NCBI GenBank assembly: GCA_004292955.1
Contig: RDXX01000008.1
Span: 124,001 to 188,000 of the forward strand
Direction: 5' to 3'
From: Oscillatoriales cyanobacterium
GTDB lineage: Bacteria > Cyanobacteriota > Cyanobacteriia > Cyanobacteriales > Microcoleaceae
Length of the DNA: 64,000 nucleotides
Shown here: positions 7,893 to 17,120 of the stretch, one piece after another
Position numbering within the stretch: position 1 is the stretch's first letter
How the letters are laid out: each line of letters opens with the position of its first letter
Translations under genes and position numbers: made by a program
The notes under the pieces: model-generated
What the model was told of the DNA's origin: nothing
The model's input: the letters and a program-made list of their open reading frames with translations, nothing else
Database searches by the model: none

Positions 7893-9157
7893 ACTGCATT
7901 CTCCCGAAATATAAGATGAAACTCGTTGCAAATTTGAATTTGTCCGAAACCCTCACAAGTTCGATCGCCCAATCCCCTCATTTCCAACTCTCCCAATCTC
8001 TGAATCCAAAGCTCTGGTTGAGTTGTACTGAACAAATAAACCGCTCCTTTCGTGGAAATCAACTCTACATCTTTCATCAACCCCCAGCCCGCATTCCAAC
8101 CAGACAGAAAATCATAACTGCTATAAGCAGCCTCCAAACGCAAAGATTCATCTTGAGCTTCAACCCCTGCAAACTGGTGCAACATCTTTTCGGATATTAC
8201 AGTTGTACGCCTCCAATTTTCAGTCAGTATCGCATCGGATTGCAAGTCTAGGGTGAAGTAAGTGCGATTTGCTGGTGACTCTTTAATAGGACTGCCAAAA
8301 ACTCCCCATTTGTCCCAACGCTCTTTTAGCCTTTGATTGAATTCAGCGATGCGATTGCTCACATCTATCTTAGCATTAACAAGATTTTTTGTCTGAATTT
8401 CAACTTTCCCCAATCCTCTGGAAGTCGAACCGCCCAACCGAAAATTTTGATTGCGATCCTGAATGAAATCCCGCAGAGTCTCCGCTAAATCATCCTCGAC
8501 TAAAATCGCACCTCGATAGTAAACAGGATTTTGTTTGGTTTCCTGAGATTCATTCAAAACTTCCAGACTGTAAAGTATTTCTTCCTCTGATGTAGCCCTG
8601 CGACGATTAATCCCAACTCGCGTTAGCAGGCGTTTGTTGACCGTAAGACTGTGATACTTTTTATTGAACTTACAGTAAAAACTAATACCAGCAGCATCGA
8701 CTCTCCCTCCGTCTTCCGGGCAATTCGGATCGTAGGGATATCCGTAACCTTCTGCACAAAAGCGATCGATCAAAGTGTCAAAAACGCCATTTTTTTCTGG
8801 ATCTTTGTCTTTGCGTTTGAAACCAGGCTTATTTTTAGAACTGAGTGCAGTTGCAGGTAAAACTCCATTTTCTTCAAATCTATCTTTAGGGATGAGCTTG
8901 CCATTAATTATCAGGGCTGGATAAGCATTTTGGAAAATTGCGGGATTTTCACTCAAGAATAAAGCTTGAAAATCGCCGCCATTTTTGGTCAAATCAGTCG
9001 ATCGCCCATTTGATAGATCCAAAATCTGAGCAGCCACAGCACCCCGAATCACCGTACCGGGAATATAGTCCACAGCCTCGCTAATCGAACCCCCCGGCTT
9101 CTGGCGGGCGATCGCCAAAGGAGACAAAACCTTAATTTCCAGTTCAATTCGCTGCAT
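7889..9157 (-). CDS. csx10: Csx10 (Cas5-like RAMP), type III-D signature
   Basis: A 422-residue RAMP protein of the Csx10 (cas_cyan_RAMP_2) group, regarded as a marker of subtype III-D. It starts IELEIKVLSPLAIARQKPGG, the usual Csx10 opening, followed by DYIPGTVIRGAVAAQILDL in the place of the IPGSS-KG motif of Cas7. Later come LLTRVGINRRRATSEEEILY and the glycine-rich FRLGGSTSRGLGKVEI. A GWNAGWGLMKDVELISTKG block and LRGLGDRTCEGFG-like loop close the fold. By analogy with Csm4/Cas5 it caps the 5' handle of the crRNA and contacts Cas10. It overlaps the preceding Cas7-like gene by 14 bases and the following gene by 4. Confidence 0.88.
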   Translation of the reverse strand: MQRIELEIKVLSPLAIARQKPGGSISEAVDYIPGTVIRGAVAAQILDLSNGRSTDLTKNGGDFQALFLSENPAIFQNAYPALIINGKLIPKDRFEENGVLPATALSSKNKPGFKRKDKDPEKNGVFDTLIDRFCAEGYGYPYDPNCPEDGGRVDAAGISFYCKFNKKYHSLTVNKRLLTRVGINRRRATSEEEILYSLEVLNESQETKQNPVYYRGAILVEDDLAETLRDFIQDRNQNFRLGGSTSRGLGKVEIQTKNLVNAKIDVSNRIAEFNQRLKERWDKWGVFGSPIKESPANRTYFTLDLQSDAILTENWRRTTVISEKMLHQFAGVEAQDESLRLEAAYSSYDFLSGWNAGWGLMKDVELISTKGAVYLFSTTQPELWIQRLGELEMRGLGDRTCEGFGQIQICNEFHLIFRENAV

Positions 9158-9869
9158 TTTCCCCTCCCTTCGCTAGACAATCCCAATCTGCATCAGTAAC
9201 TTCAAAATTCGGTAAAGTTTCCCAACTCAGCCATCCCAAACCTGCCGATTTACTTCCACCTAATGCGTGAATGTGCTTGAAACCAGCCAACATCAGAGGT
9301 TTCGCATAACTGGGACAATTTGGTAACAGATGAATTTGACCTTTAAACTTCAGTGAAACATTCGGCGGAGAAGTCTCTAAAAAGTAAAGTTTGTTTTCTT
9401 CAGCGGTGCGACGGCGGCGATTCATTGTGACTCCCGGACGTATAAATTCAGCTAAATTTTCCGGGTGTTCCGTACAAATCAAATCTTCAAAAATTACCCG
9501 CGATGGCAAAACTGGATCGCCGAAAATTTGACCAATCAAACAGTGATAAGTCTCATTATATCCTAAAACTTCGTATTCGCTGCGTTTAAAATTATCCGGT
9601 GCATTTTCTCGGCGAATTACCATGTTTCCAGGACTAGGGGACTCGGAAATCTCCCAACCCAAACCTCTAGCAATTTTCTCGCATTCGTGGCGGAGGCGAC
9701 CTTTGATTTGCGAACCAGGAATTAACAGATTTCCTTCTGCATTGCGGACAATTGGCTTATCTGCAAGGGAACCGGAGGAACCGCCCGCGCCTACACACAA
9801 AGCTGTATCAATTACTGCTGTAAGTGCGTAAGTCTCTATTGACGTTGATAAAGTCCTGAGAACAATCAT
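9144..9869 (-). CDS. Cas7-like RAMP protein of type III-D-like complex (copy a)
   Basis: A 241-residue RAMP protein, the shortest Cas7 of the operon. Signatures are YALTAVIDTALCVGAGGSSG, SLADKPIVRN (Asp at the cleavage position), LLIPGSQIKGRLRHECEKIA, LIGQIFGDPVLPSRVIFEDL and the closing IHALGGSKSAGLGWLSWE. An FIRPGVTMNRRRRTAEENKL block resembles RVGINRRRATSEEE of Csx10, so the two neighbours may share an origin. The ATG overlaps the cas10 stop by 4 bases. It is expected to be a backbone subunit next to Csx10 and Cas10. Confidence 0.87.
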   Translation of the reverse strand: MIVLRTLSTSIETYALTAVIDTALCVGAGGSSGSLADKPIVRNAEGNLLIPGSQIKGRLRHECEKIARGLGWEISESPSPGNMVIRRENAPDNFKRSEYEVLGYNETYHCLIGQIFGDPVLPSRVIFEDLICTEHPENLAEFIRPGVTMNRRRRTAEENKLYFLETSPPNVSLKFKGQIHLLPNCPSYAKPLMLAGFKHIHALGGSKSAGLGWLSWETLPNFEVTDADWDCLAKGGENAAN

Positions 9870-12232
9870 GATTCAACCTCCGCCTCTGCCGAGCTTTCTG
9901 AACTTAATTGGGAATCTTCTAATTCAATGAAATCGTAAATATCTACAATTTCCCGCCAGATGGTTTCATATACGGTTCGTTTATTTTCCTCTATCACAGA
10001 CATCCAAGGAGCTAGATTACCATGATTTTCTGCATTTTTTGGCTTGCACCAAGCTTCTTCAAACTCTTTTTTAAGTATTTCTGAATTACCATCTTTGAGT
10101 CTGGTTCGGAAATAGCGGTAGTTGAGAATCGTTGTATTTTTCCCTTGTTCTAGGAAACTGCGAATTTGGTAGAGTTGCGATTTGGGAAATTCAGCTTCTT
10201 TCAGCGCTTTGACCGACTCAATCAATCCGCCAATTTCATGCAAAGTGTACGGTGCGGCGTACAACTTAAGTTCTTGAGGACTGTCTTTGGTTAATGCTTC
10301 CTTGCGGAAGTCCTCAATGCTAGATGAAAGGGCAGTTACCGATTTCATTACCAGAAAATCAACTGTACCTCCACAGTATCCGTGTTTTTTTAAATCCTTA
10401 GCACGTTTTTTGGCTGATTTGAGCAATTGCTCGTAAAGTTTTTTGGCATAATAAATCGGAGTTTTCTGGTCGGCAATTAACACGCCGATTGATGTGCTTA
10501 ATTGACATTTGCTAGCTGCTGCATTTTGACTTAGGTAGCGGTGACACTTACTGAGATCGATCGGCTTTTCTGGCTGAGTTTTAGTTTCATAGTTTCCTTT
10601 GATTTCCACGCCCGGTATCTGAACTTGTTTGAGCAAGATTTGTTCAAACTGTTCGCCGATAGTTTTGGCGATCGCCAATGCCCGATCTGCGGGTACAATC
10701 AAGATAATATCATCGCCACCAATCGTAATAATCTCAAAGGGATGAATCCAAGCACCATCGGGAAGAGTCGATTCTGACTTGTTATTTTCTTTGACTTGGC
10801 GGGGATGAAGATGCTCGGCTAAGGCTTGATAAACAGCATATTTAGTGGCATTGTCAACATCTTCGCTAAAATCTTGATACTCTTGGGGAGTGGTGATTTT
10901 TTGAATATAGCCACCCATGTTATTGCCGTCAGCATAGATGTAAGCTACAAAACCTTTACTCAAACTGCCAAGCTGAGTTAGAGATTGAGCTATCTCAACG
11001 TTTTCAAGGTTGGTGTCGTCGCAGTATTTCTGAAGTTTTTCGGGATGCTTTTCTAAGAAATCCTCAAATTTGTCAACCCAACCTTCAATGACATCAGGAC
11101 GCCATTCTGCGTACCAATGAGTGTCTTTGATTGTTCCCTTCTTAGCCCGATCGCCCGCTTTGCGTTTCCGTGCAGAAACTTCCGAAAACCAAGGACTCCC
11201 CGGAAGACCTTTTTGACTGCGATTGTCGGGATTGTCGGTAGCGCGCGTGATAGCCGATCGCCGATCCGACTGATCTCTTTGCAAATAAGGGTGCGTTTCC
11301 AACATCGGCGGATAGCGGCGGCTGGGACGCTTTTCAACGTCATTCCCTTCAAAGTCATTACCACTGCGCCGTTGATTAAACATCACGGCTAATTTAGTAG
11401 TTAATTCATTAAAACTCTTGCGATTTATAAACGCCTCTTCAATATGAGATGAATAGACAGGTTGATTTGACTCTTTATCCAGCTTGCCAAAATAAGCTGC
11501 AACCACCGGATTTTTATATTCTGGGCGGTATTTATCTAGCCAGAAAGTTTCTTCTATCTGGTCTCGCAGCAAGCCAAATCGAATTTCTAAAAGCTTAAAC
11601 GTATCTCCCACCGCGCAGGAATTAGCAGTTATGGTTTCATGGGAATAGCGTTTTTCAATGGCATCAGTTAACTCATTCACAAAAGCTGCTGGGCAGAAAG
11701 CTAAAATATTGCCACCAGTAGAATAGACAATCATTTCGGAAATCAAAGCCTCTGAAAGCTTTGGAACTCCAGTAAAGTTTTTATCCAGCCATTTTTTTAC
11801 TTCTAAAGACTGAATTTTATCACTTGCAGATTCAGGACGTTTGCCAAAAAAAGCAGGCAAATCAACTAAGTTTATGCGATCGAGTAGTGCAGATGCACCC
11901 CGAATGTCTGGCAGTTTTGCATCTTCAAATACATACTGCTTAACCTTAGTGACACCGCCGTACACTAAACCAATTTTTCCCGGCTGATTCCACAAATTCG
12001 GGTATTTATTTTGCAAATCAGTAATTGTTTCTGGAAACTCTTCTCTGGAAATATTTTCTGGAATAGCCAGAAGTTCCCGCACCCGATCGACAATTTCCCT
12101 CACCTGGGGCGGCACTTCCTCCCCAGAAGTCAACGCCCGTCGCATTTCCTGCAACACGCTTAGATCAAATTGAGGTTTCCGTCGATCGCCCCAAGCGACA
12201 CACCAAGCAATACCGATCGCAATACTGTCCAT
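9866..12232 (-). CDS. cas10: Cas10, large subunit of type III CRISPR complex (cyclic oligoadenylate synthase)
   Basis: 788 residues. The start MDSIAIGIAW (ATG 12230-12232) is favoured over an ATG 6 codons upstream because GAGGAG lies 10 bases before it. There is no HD nuclease motif; the N-terminus reads AWCVAWGDRRKPQFDLSVLQ, which fits III-D, where Cas10 commonly lacks HD. The first palm carries AYIYADGNNMGGYIQKI (about residue 435). The second palm carries IITIGGDDIILIV with an intact GGDD at about residues 505-508, so cyclic oligoadenylate synthesis is expected on target binding. This agrees with the CARF effector downstream. It is the first gene of the operon. Confidence 0.93.
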   Translation of the reverse strand: MDSIAIGIAWCVAWGDRRKPQFDLSVLQEMRRALTSGEEVPPQVREIVDRVRELLAIPENISREEFPETITDLQNKYPNLWNQPGKIGLVYGGVTKVKQYVFEDAKLPDIRGASALLDRINLVDLPAFFGKRPESASDKIQSLEVKKWLDKNFTGVPKLSEALISEMIVYSTGGNILAFCPAAFVNELTDAIEKRYSHETITANSCAVGDTFKLLEIRFGLLRDQIEETFWLDKYRPEYKNPVVAAYFGKLDKESNQPVYSSHIEEAFINRKSFNELTTKLAVMFNQRRSGNDFEGNDVEKRPSRRYPPMLETHPYLQRDQSDRRSAITRATDNPDNRSQKGLPGSPWFSEVSARKRKAGDRAKKGTIKDTHWYAEWRPDVIEGWVDKFEDFLEKHPEKLQKYCDDTNLENVEIAQSLTQLGSLSKGFVAYIYADGNNMGGYIQKITTPQEYQDFSEDVDNATKYAVYQALAEHLHPRQVKENNKSESTLPDGAWIHPFEIITIGGDDIILIVPADRALAIAKTIGEQFEQILLKQVQIPGVEIKGNYETKTQPEKPIDLSKCHRYLSQNAAASKCQLSTSIGVLIADQKTPIYYAKKLYEQLLKSAKKRAKDLKKHGYCGGTVDFLVMKSVTALSSSIEDFRKEALTKDSPQELKLYAAPYTLHEIGGLIESVKALKEAEFPKSQLYQIRSFLEQGKNTTILNYRYFRTRLKDGNSEILKKEFEEAWCKPKNAENHGNLAPWMSVIEENKRTVYETIWREIVDIYDFIELEDSQLSSESSAEAEVES

Positions 12233-12242
12233 ATGCAAACCA

Positions 12243-12248
12243 CTCCTC
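12243..12248 (-). promoter_or_regulatory. Ribosome binding site deciding the cas10 start
   Basis: GAGGAG on the minus strand, 10 bases before ATG 12230-12232. It lies too close to the alternative ATG at 12248-12250 to serve it. Confidence 0.6.
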
Positions 12249-12250
12249 AT

Positions 12251-12577
12251 CCGGTATGACAGCCCAAGATTGCCTTAATAATTTGTAATTCTTCAACGTG
12301 CAACTCTATCTAATTTACTATTGTCACCTAAATTTTCCACAAAAATCAACCCCCAGAAAAATAATCCCGAACTCCCCCAACTCCCCTCAAACCAATCATT
12401 TTTCAGACATAACTGGCGCTGCACCTACCCAAAATGACAACAAATAAGGTAAAGTAAACGGCACAATAGTCTAAGGTTCTCGAACTGCCACAACTCGGCA
12501 AATTCATACTGAATCGACAAAACTCACAGATACAGGCGACATTCACCGCCAACTACCAACCCCTAACAACGACAAAA
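12251..12577. other. Divergent intergenic region between cas10 and ycf54
   Basis: 327 bases between divergent genes, so it must hold promoters for both the CRISPR operon and the ycf54 pair. It is AT-rich near 12275-12345. I see no operator, repeat or convincing -35/-10 pair. Confidence 0.35.
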
Positions 12578-12904
12578 ATGCAAACCTACTACTACGTTTT
12601 AGCCAGCCAACGCTTTTTGCTAGAAGAAGAAGCCCTTGATGAAGTGTTTAAAGAAAGAACTCGCAACTACCATGAACAAGAAAAACAAATAGACTTCTGG
12701 TTGGTCAAACAACCCGCTTTCCTAGAAGCACCGGCAATGGCAGCAATTAAAGCAAAATGCCCTCAACCAGCAGCAGCTATTGTTTCCACAGATCCAGTCT
12801 TCATTACTTGGTTGAAACTGCGATTAGAATATGTCCTGACTGGTGAATTTCAAGCACCGTCAGCAACTATTCCCGATGCCCTCGCTTCCCTACAGACAGC
12901 ATGA
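12578..12904 (+). CDS. ycf54: Ycf54 (DUF2488), cyclase accessory protein
   Basis: 108 residues, with the family opening QTYYYVLASQRFLLEEEALD followed by RTRNYHEQEKQIDFWLVKQP, AFLEAPAMAAIKAKCPQPAA and FITWLKLRLEYVLTGEF, all strongly conserved in Ycf54. The protein is needed for stable assembly and activity of the oxygen-dependent Mg-protoporphyrin IX monomethyl ester cyclase (AcsF/CycI) in chlorophyll synthesis. Full length. The stop overlaps the start of the next gene by 4 bases. The cyclase gene itself is 13 kb away on the same strand. Confidence 0.95.
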   Translation: MQTYYYVLASQRFLLEEEALDEVFKERTRNYHEQEKQIDFWLVKQPAFLEAPAMAAIKAKCPQPAAAIVSTDPVFITWLKLRLEYVLTGEFQAPSATIPDALASLQTA

Positions 12905-13638
12905 ATAAACAAGCAAAAAAATCCACAGCGAAGTTAGGAAAATTTAGGGAAGAATTGTACAATTTTATTGTGTCTATTCCCCTATTTTCTGCTACTTCGA
13001 TCGCAATTTTGACATTGACAATTTTGGCGAGTTCTGCTAAAGCTCAGTCAAGCTGCGAACCACCGAAGTCCGACGAATATCTACTGTTAATTGTCACCCG
13101 AACACCGGAACAGCAAGAAAAAGCAAAACGCTCTTTTCCCGGAAATAATGACAATACAGTTTGTCGGTACATTAACGATACTGTGACGAGGGTTGGTGGG
13201 TTTCGTAACTCGCAAATTGCGATCGATTGGGTTAAATACATCAAAGATGTTGTCGGATTGCAAGCTTACGTAGTTCGATCGCCCGCAGCAGCACTTCCCC
13301 AAAACCTGCCAGTCTACAACCCCCAGCCAGCACCAGGTTCAGAACCAATCGCCAATCCCCAGACTGGGAATAGTGGGTTCAATCCCCAAGCCCTCGGCCC
13401 CGGTTACGCCGTGTTAGTAGATTACTTCAATCAACCGGAATTAGCCGGCCAAGTCAAGCAAGCATTGGGTACGCAAGTAGGCTTAGCTTCCTACGGCCAA
13501 CGTCCCTTTTTATTCGTTGCTTATACAACGGATCAAAACGCTGCTACTGCGGCAGTAAAAGCATTGAGCGATCGCGGTTTTTGGCCGATGTTGGTAGATA
13601 GCCGCCGTGTTACGGTAATTAGTCCTGCTGTTAGGTAA
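12901..13638 (+). CDS. Secreted hypothetical protein, SPOR-like C-terminus
   Basis: 245 residues. After 30 mostly polar residues there is a membrane or signal segment (LFSATSIAILTLTILASSAK, then AQS). The mature part has a two-repeat alpha/beta character: EYLLLIVTRTPEQQEKAKRS in the first half and GYAVLVDYFNQPELAGQVKQ in the second. Both halves look like SPOR-type peptidoglycan-binding modules joined by a proline-rich linker (NLPVYNPQPAPGSEPIANPQ). The ATG overlaps the ycf54 stop by 4 bases, which suggests one transcript. The function is unknown; location in the periplasm is inferred. Confidence 0.75.
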   Translation: MNKQAKKSTAKLGKFREELYNFIVSIPLFSATSIAILTLTILASSAKAQSSCEPPKSDEYLLLIVTRTPEQQEKAKRSFPGNNDNTVCRYINDTVTRVGGFRNSQIAIDWVKYIKDVVGLQAYVVRSPAAALPQNLPVYNPQPAPGSEPIANPQTGNSGFNPQALGPGYAVLVDYFNQPELAGQVKQALGTQVGLASYGQRPFLFVAYTTDQNAATAAVKALSDRGFWPMLVDSRRVTVISPAVR

Positions 13639-13811
13639 AATAGGACTTACGCCAGCACAATATATAGCTTGACAAAAGTGACGATCGCCCGTTAAATAGA
13701 AATGAGCGATCGTCGTATTTAAAATTTTGCAAGATGCCTTCGATACCTGCTTGAGTTGGACGTGGATCTCGATTCAAATGTTGCGATCGCACGGACAAGT
13801 TCGCAAAATTC

Positions 13812-14699
13812 TTATATTTCCGACTGCTGCGCCTCCAGCCAAGCCTGCAAATCCGCCCCAGTAGCAAAATCCAACAGCGCCTCACTCAAATCTTCGAGTA
13901 TCGGCAAGGGAAGATTAGCAAGGCGCGATCGCATTTCCTCAGACATTTCCTGCTGTAACCGACGAGTCAATTGTCGGACAATCAGCGCACAGGCTTCTGC
14001 TTGTCGTCCTTGCTGTAATCCTTGCTGCAATCCTTGCTGCAATCCTTCCGCTTTAGCTTCTTGATAGAACCTCGTTTCCTGTAGTGTAATTCCCAACATC
14101 GATTCCACCTCCGCTCGACTTAACTGTGTAAATTTGTATGACATAATAGTCGTCAATAGTTCTATTATGTCACGGCTGGCTTCTGGGGCAACTTCTTGCT
14201 CCATTCGGCTCAGCAAATATCTTGCTTCTGCTGGTGCTTGAGCCTCTTCGACAGTCGTCAACACCATCAGCGCAATTCCCAAAGGCAAGGCCCGAATATC
14301 CCCCAACTCATCTAAGCACACCCGATGCACTTGATTGCTGTTGAGCAGAGCTCGATAAGGATAAACATCGCTTTGTTCAATGCTACGAGATGGATAAATC
14401 ACCACAGCTTGCCAATCGCTATAACGACTGCGATTGCGGTAAAAATATAAAAATGATTCGCCAAACAACCTTTCGTAAAGTTGTTCATCTTTTTGAAACT
14501 GAACTTCACAAAAATAGACGATGCCTGCACCTTCAGATTCTGGTGGCAAAAATACGCCATCAATTTCAAATTTAGGTTCTTTGACTGCAACCGAGTCAAA
14601 GCGATAATTGGCAGCATTTGCTGGAGTTGTAGCCAGTAGATCGAACAGTAAAGTTGGCGCTTGCCCGAACATTTTGTAGAAGATTGAATCTCGTCGCAT
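13812..14699 (-). CDS. Rpn family / DUF2887 PD-(D/E)XK nuclease-like protein
   Basis: 295 residues. The start MRRDSIFYKMFGQAPTLLFD and the block YRFDSVAVKEPKFEIDGVFL followed by VYFCEVQFQKDEQLYER are standard for the DUF2887/Rpn group, where D, E and Q-x-K form a PD-(D/E)XK site. The C-terminal region carries a short tandem repeat, GLQQGLQQGLQQG, encoded by near-identical 12-base units at about 14005-14045. Such repeats vary in copy number in this family. Members are common in cyanobacteria and linked to recombination or transposition, but the role is unproven. Confidence 0.88.
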   Translation of the reverse strand: MRRDSIFYKMFGQAPTLLFDLLATTPANAANYRFDSVAVKEPKFEIDGVFLPPESEGAGIVYFCEVQFQKDEQLYERLFGESFLYFYRNRSRYSDWQAVVIYPSRSIEQSDVYPYRALLNSNQVHRVCLDELGDIRALPLGIALMVLTTVEEAQAPAEARYLLSRMEQEVAPEASRDIIELLTTIMSYKFTQLSRAEVESMLGITLQETRFYQEAKAEGLQQGLQQGLQQGRQAEACALIVRQLTRRLQQEMSEEMRSRLANLPLPILEDLSEALLDFATGADLQAWLEAQQSEI

Positions 14700-14777
14700 G
14701 AAATATTTGCAAAGAAAGAGAGATAAATTAATACTACATCATGGGGTTGGCAGATTCCTAATATGATATAAGTCCTG

Positions 14778-16907
14778 TTATTGTCGTTGAAGCTGTTGCG
14801 GATTGTTTCCTAACTGACTTTCGGCCCGTTTTTTTGCCTCCACAGCCGCTCCATAATCCGGCTTGTAGCGAATTGCTTTGTCGTAAGAGGCGATCGCATC
14901 TCCGAATCTTTTCACCGCTACAAGGGCGTTACCGCGGCTGTACCAGGCTTCCGAATAGTCCGGTTTGACATAGACAGCTTCGTTGTAAGAGGCGATCGCA
15001 TCTTCGTACCGCTTTAAATTGTACTGAGCATTACCTCTATTGTACCAGCCTTGAGATTCTTTCGGATTTAAATCCAAGGCTTTACTGTAACACTCAATAG
15101 CTGATTCGTACTTGCGTAATTCGTGGTAAGACCAACCTAAATTATACCATGCTTGATGATAATCCGGTTTTAATTTAACAGCTTTTTCGTAAGCTTCTAC
15201 CGCTTCTTCATGTCGGCGCATTTTCAGCAAAGCTATGCCTTTACTATACCAAGCTTGATAAAAATTAGGCTGAAACCGCACGGCTTTTTCATAAGCTTCA
15301 AAAGCTTCTTGGTTTTTGTTCAATTCTAGGAAAACATTGCCTAAATTGTACCAAGCATCAGAATTGTCGAATTTAATTTCAACTGCTTTTTGATAGGATT
15401 CTACAGCGCGATCGTACTGTTTTAAATTTTGGTGAGCTTGGCCGCGATTGTACCACGCAAGGTACAAATTTGGCTGAAAATGTACGGCTTTTTCGTAGGA
15501 TGCGATCGCCTCTTCATACCGCTGCGAGTCTAACAAAGCATCGCCTCTACCTTCCCACGCTGCGGGATAGTCTGGTTGGATTTTCAAAGCGTTGTCAAAA
15601 GATGCGATCGCCTCCTTTGACTGTTCTAACTTATCCAAAGCATAACCGCGTCCCGTCCAAGCCTCCAAATACTCCGGCTTTAATTCTATAGCTTTATCGT
15701 AGGCTGACTGTGATTCCTTGTATTTTTTCAACTCATATAAAGTTTTAGCTTTTTCCTGCCAAACTTCCGCATAATCCGGGCGGAGAGTTATGGCTCGATC
15801 GTAAGCTGCTAGAGCTTCTTCAAACTTGCTTAAATTGTAAAGAGTAATCCCTCGATTGTGCAAATCAGTTGCGTTAGCAGAATTAAAAGTATTGACACCA
15901 TAAATTGATGCTATAATAGTGATACCAATAAAACTGGCAATTGCGCCAATTTTAAAATATAGTTTTTGTCGCGGTTTAGGCAGCTTTTTTGCAGCAACAA
16001 CCGGAGGTAATATCGGAACAGTACCGCTGAAAGATTTTTGCAACTCTTTAATAGCTTCCAGTGTTTCACCAGCACTGGAATAACGCTGCCGAAAATCGTA
16101 CTTTACCATCCGATCTAAAATCTTGGCAAATTCAGGACTCACCGATGCTTTATCCTGCCAAATAATTTCCTCTGTATCAGGATTTTTCGGCATTTGGTGG
16201 GGATTGATGCCCGTGAGAAACTGAATTGCGATCGCACCTGCTGCATAAATATCGCTGCTGAGTTTCGGATTACCGTGAGCTTGTTCGCTGGGCATATAAC
16301 CGGGAGTACCGATGCTCACACTTAGGCTATTCTTGGGCTGAGGATTAGTAATTTGAGTAGTAATTTCCTTGACTGCGCCGAAGTCAATTAACACTAACTT
16401 ACCATCTCGATCTCGGCGCAGGATATTGCGCGGATTGACATCGCGATGAATCACATTTTGCTGGTGTACAAAATCTAAAATTTCCAGAACTTCTTGTAAT
16501 ATACAAATGACTTCATCTTCCTTCATACCTCCCACATTTCCAGGAGAACCCCCCCCTGCGCCGCCTTGGTAAGGGGGGGTTTGGGGGGGTGTAATTTCTT
16601 GACTTAAATCGTGGCCTTCGATAAATTCTTGAACCAAATAAAACTCTTGATTTTCTTCAAAGTAAGCAAAAAGTTGCGGAATGCGATCGTGATTTCCCAA
16701 CTTATATAAGACTTGTGCTTCCGTATCAAACAAACGTCTTGCTATCTGTAAAGTTTCGGGATCGGTTGCTTGAGGTTTAAGCTGCTTGACGACGCACAGG
16801 TGATTACCTGGTAGCTGCTTATCTTCAGCTAAATAAGTTTGAGCAAATCCGCCGCCTCCCAAGTGACGGATAATGCTGTAGCGAGTGCCGAGTGTGATTC
16901 CAAGCAT
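14778..16907 (-). CDS. Serine/threonine protein kinase with TPR repeats
   Basis: 709 residues. An N-terminal Pkn2-type kinase has the glycine loop LGGGGFAQTYLAED, the lysine in VVKQLK, the catalytic loop NVIHRDVNPRNIL, DFG, and an activation segment SIGTPGYMPSEQ; these residues suggest an active enzyme. A single membrane segment (IGAIASFIGITIIASIYGV, about residue 327) follows. Then come about ten 34-residue TPR units (pattern A-x-Y-N-L-G...Y-E-A-I-A-x-Y) to the end. The kinase domain contains an unusual insert, PPQTPPYQGGAGGGSPG, produced by a palindromic DNA repeat (16549-16590). Probably a membrane-bound signalling kinase with cytoplasmic catalytic part. Confidence 0.93.
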   Translation of the reverse strand: MLGITLGTRYSIIRHLGGGGFAQTYLAEDKQLPGNHLCVVKQLKPQATDPETLQIARRLFDTEAQVLYKLGNHDRIPQLFAYFEENQEFYLVQEFIEGHDLSQEITPPQTPPYQGGAGGGSPGNVGGMKEDEVICILQEVLEILDFVHQQNVIHRDVNPRNILRRDRDGKLVLIDFGAVKEITTQITNPQPKNSLSVSIGTPGYMPSEQAHGNPKLSSDIYAAGAIAIQFLTGINPHQMPKNPDTEEIIWQDKASVSPEFAKILDRMVKYDFRQRYSSAGETLEAIKELQKSFSGTVPILPPVVAAKKLPKPRQKLYFKIGAIASFIGITIIASIYGVNTFNSANATDLHNRGITLYNLSKFEEALAAYDRAITLRPDYAEVWQEKAKTLYELKKYKESQSAYDKAIELKPEYLEAWTGRGYALDKLEQSKEAIASFDNALKIQPDYPAAWEGRGDALLDSQRYEEAIASYEKAVHFQPNLYLAWYNRGQAHQNLKQYDRAVESYQKAVEIKFDNSDAWYNLGNVFLELNKNQEAFEAYEKAVRFQPNFYQAWYSKGIALLKMRRHEEAVEAYEKAVKLKPDYHQAWYNLGWSYHELRKYESAIECYSKALDLNPKESQGWYNRGNAQYNLKRYEDAIASYNEAVYVKPDYSEAWYSRGNALVAVKRFGDAIASYDKAIRYKPDYGAAVEAKKRAESQLGNNPQQLQRQ
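16549..16590. repeat. Palindromic repeat inserted in frame in the kinase gene
   Basis: Runs of seven C and seven G around CCTTGGTAAGG, followed by TTTGGGGGGGT. The same type of sequence occurs in the hydrolase gene at 48572-48688. It adds about 17 residues between the kinase N-lobe and helix E without breaking the frame. Confidence 0.7.
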
Positions 16908-17120
16908 GAAATTTACCTGATATTTCCGAGTTTTTCTCCCCTTTCGGAGTAAAACAGGGGTTTGGGGAGAGGTTTTGTATCTGATTCAGTTTAACTAATT
17001 TGCGATCGGCTTTACAGCAGAAAGTCTGTAAACTTACAAGATGATTCTGCCGACAAGTGGTAAAATCGTCGGCGAATTATCTTTACCGTGACAATTGCAG
17101 TTCAAGAAATAGCAGCCAGT

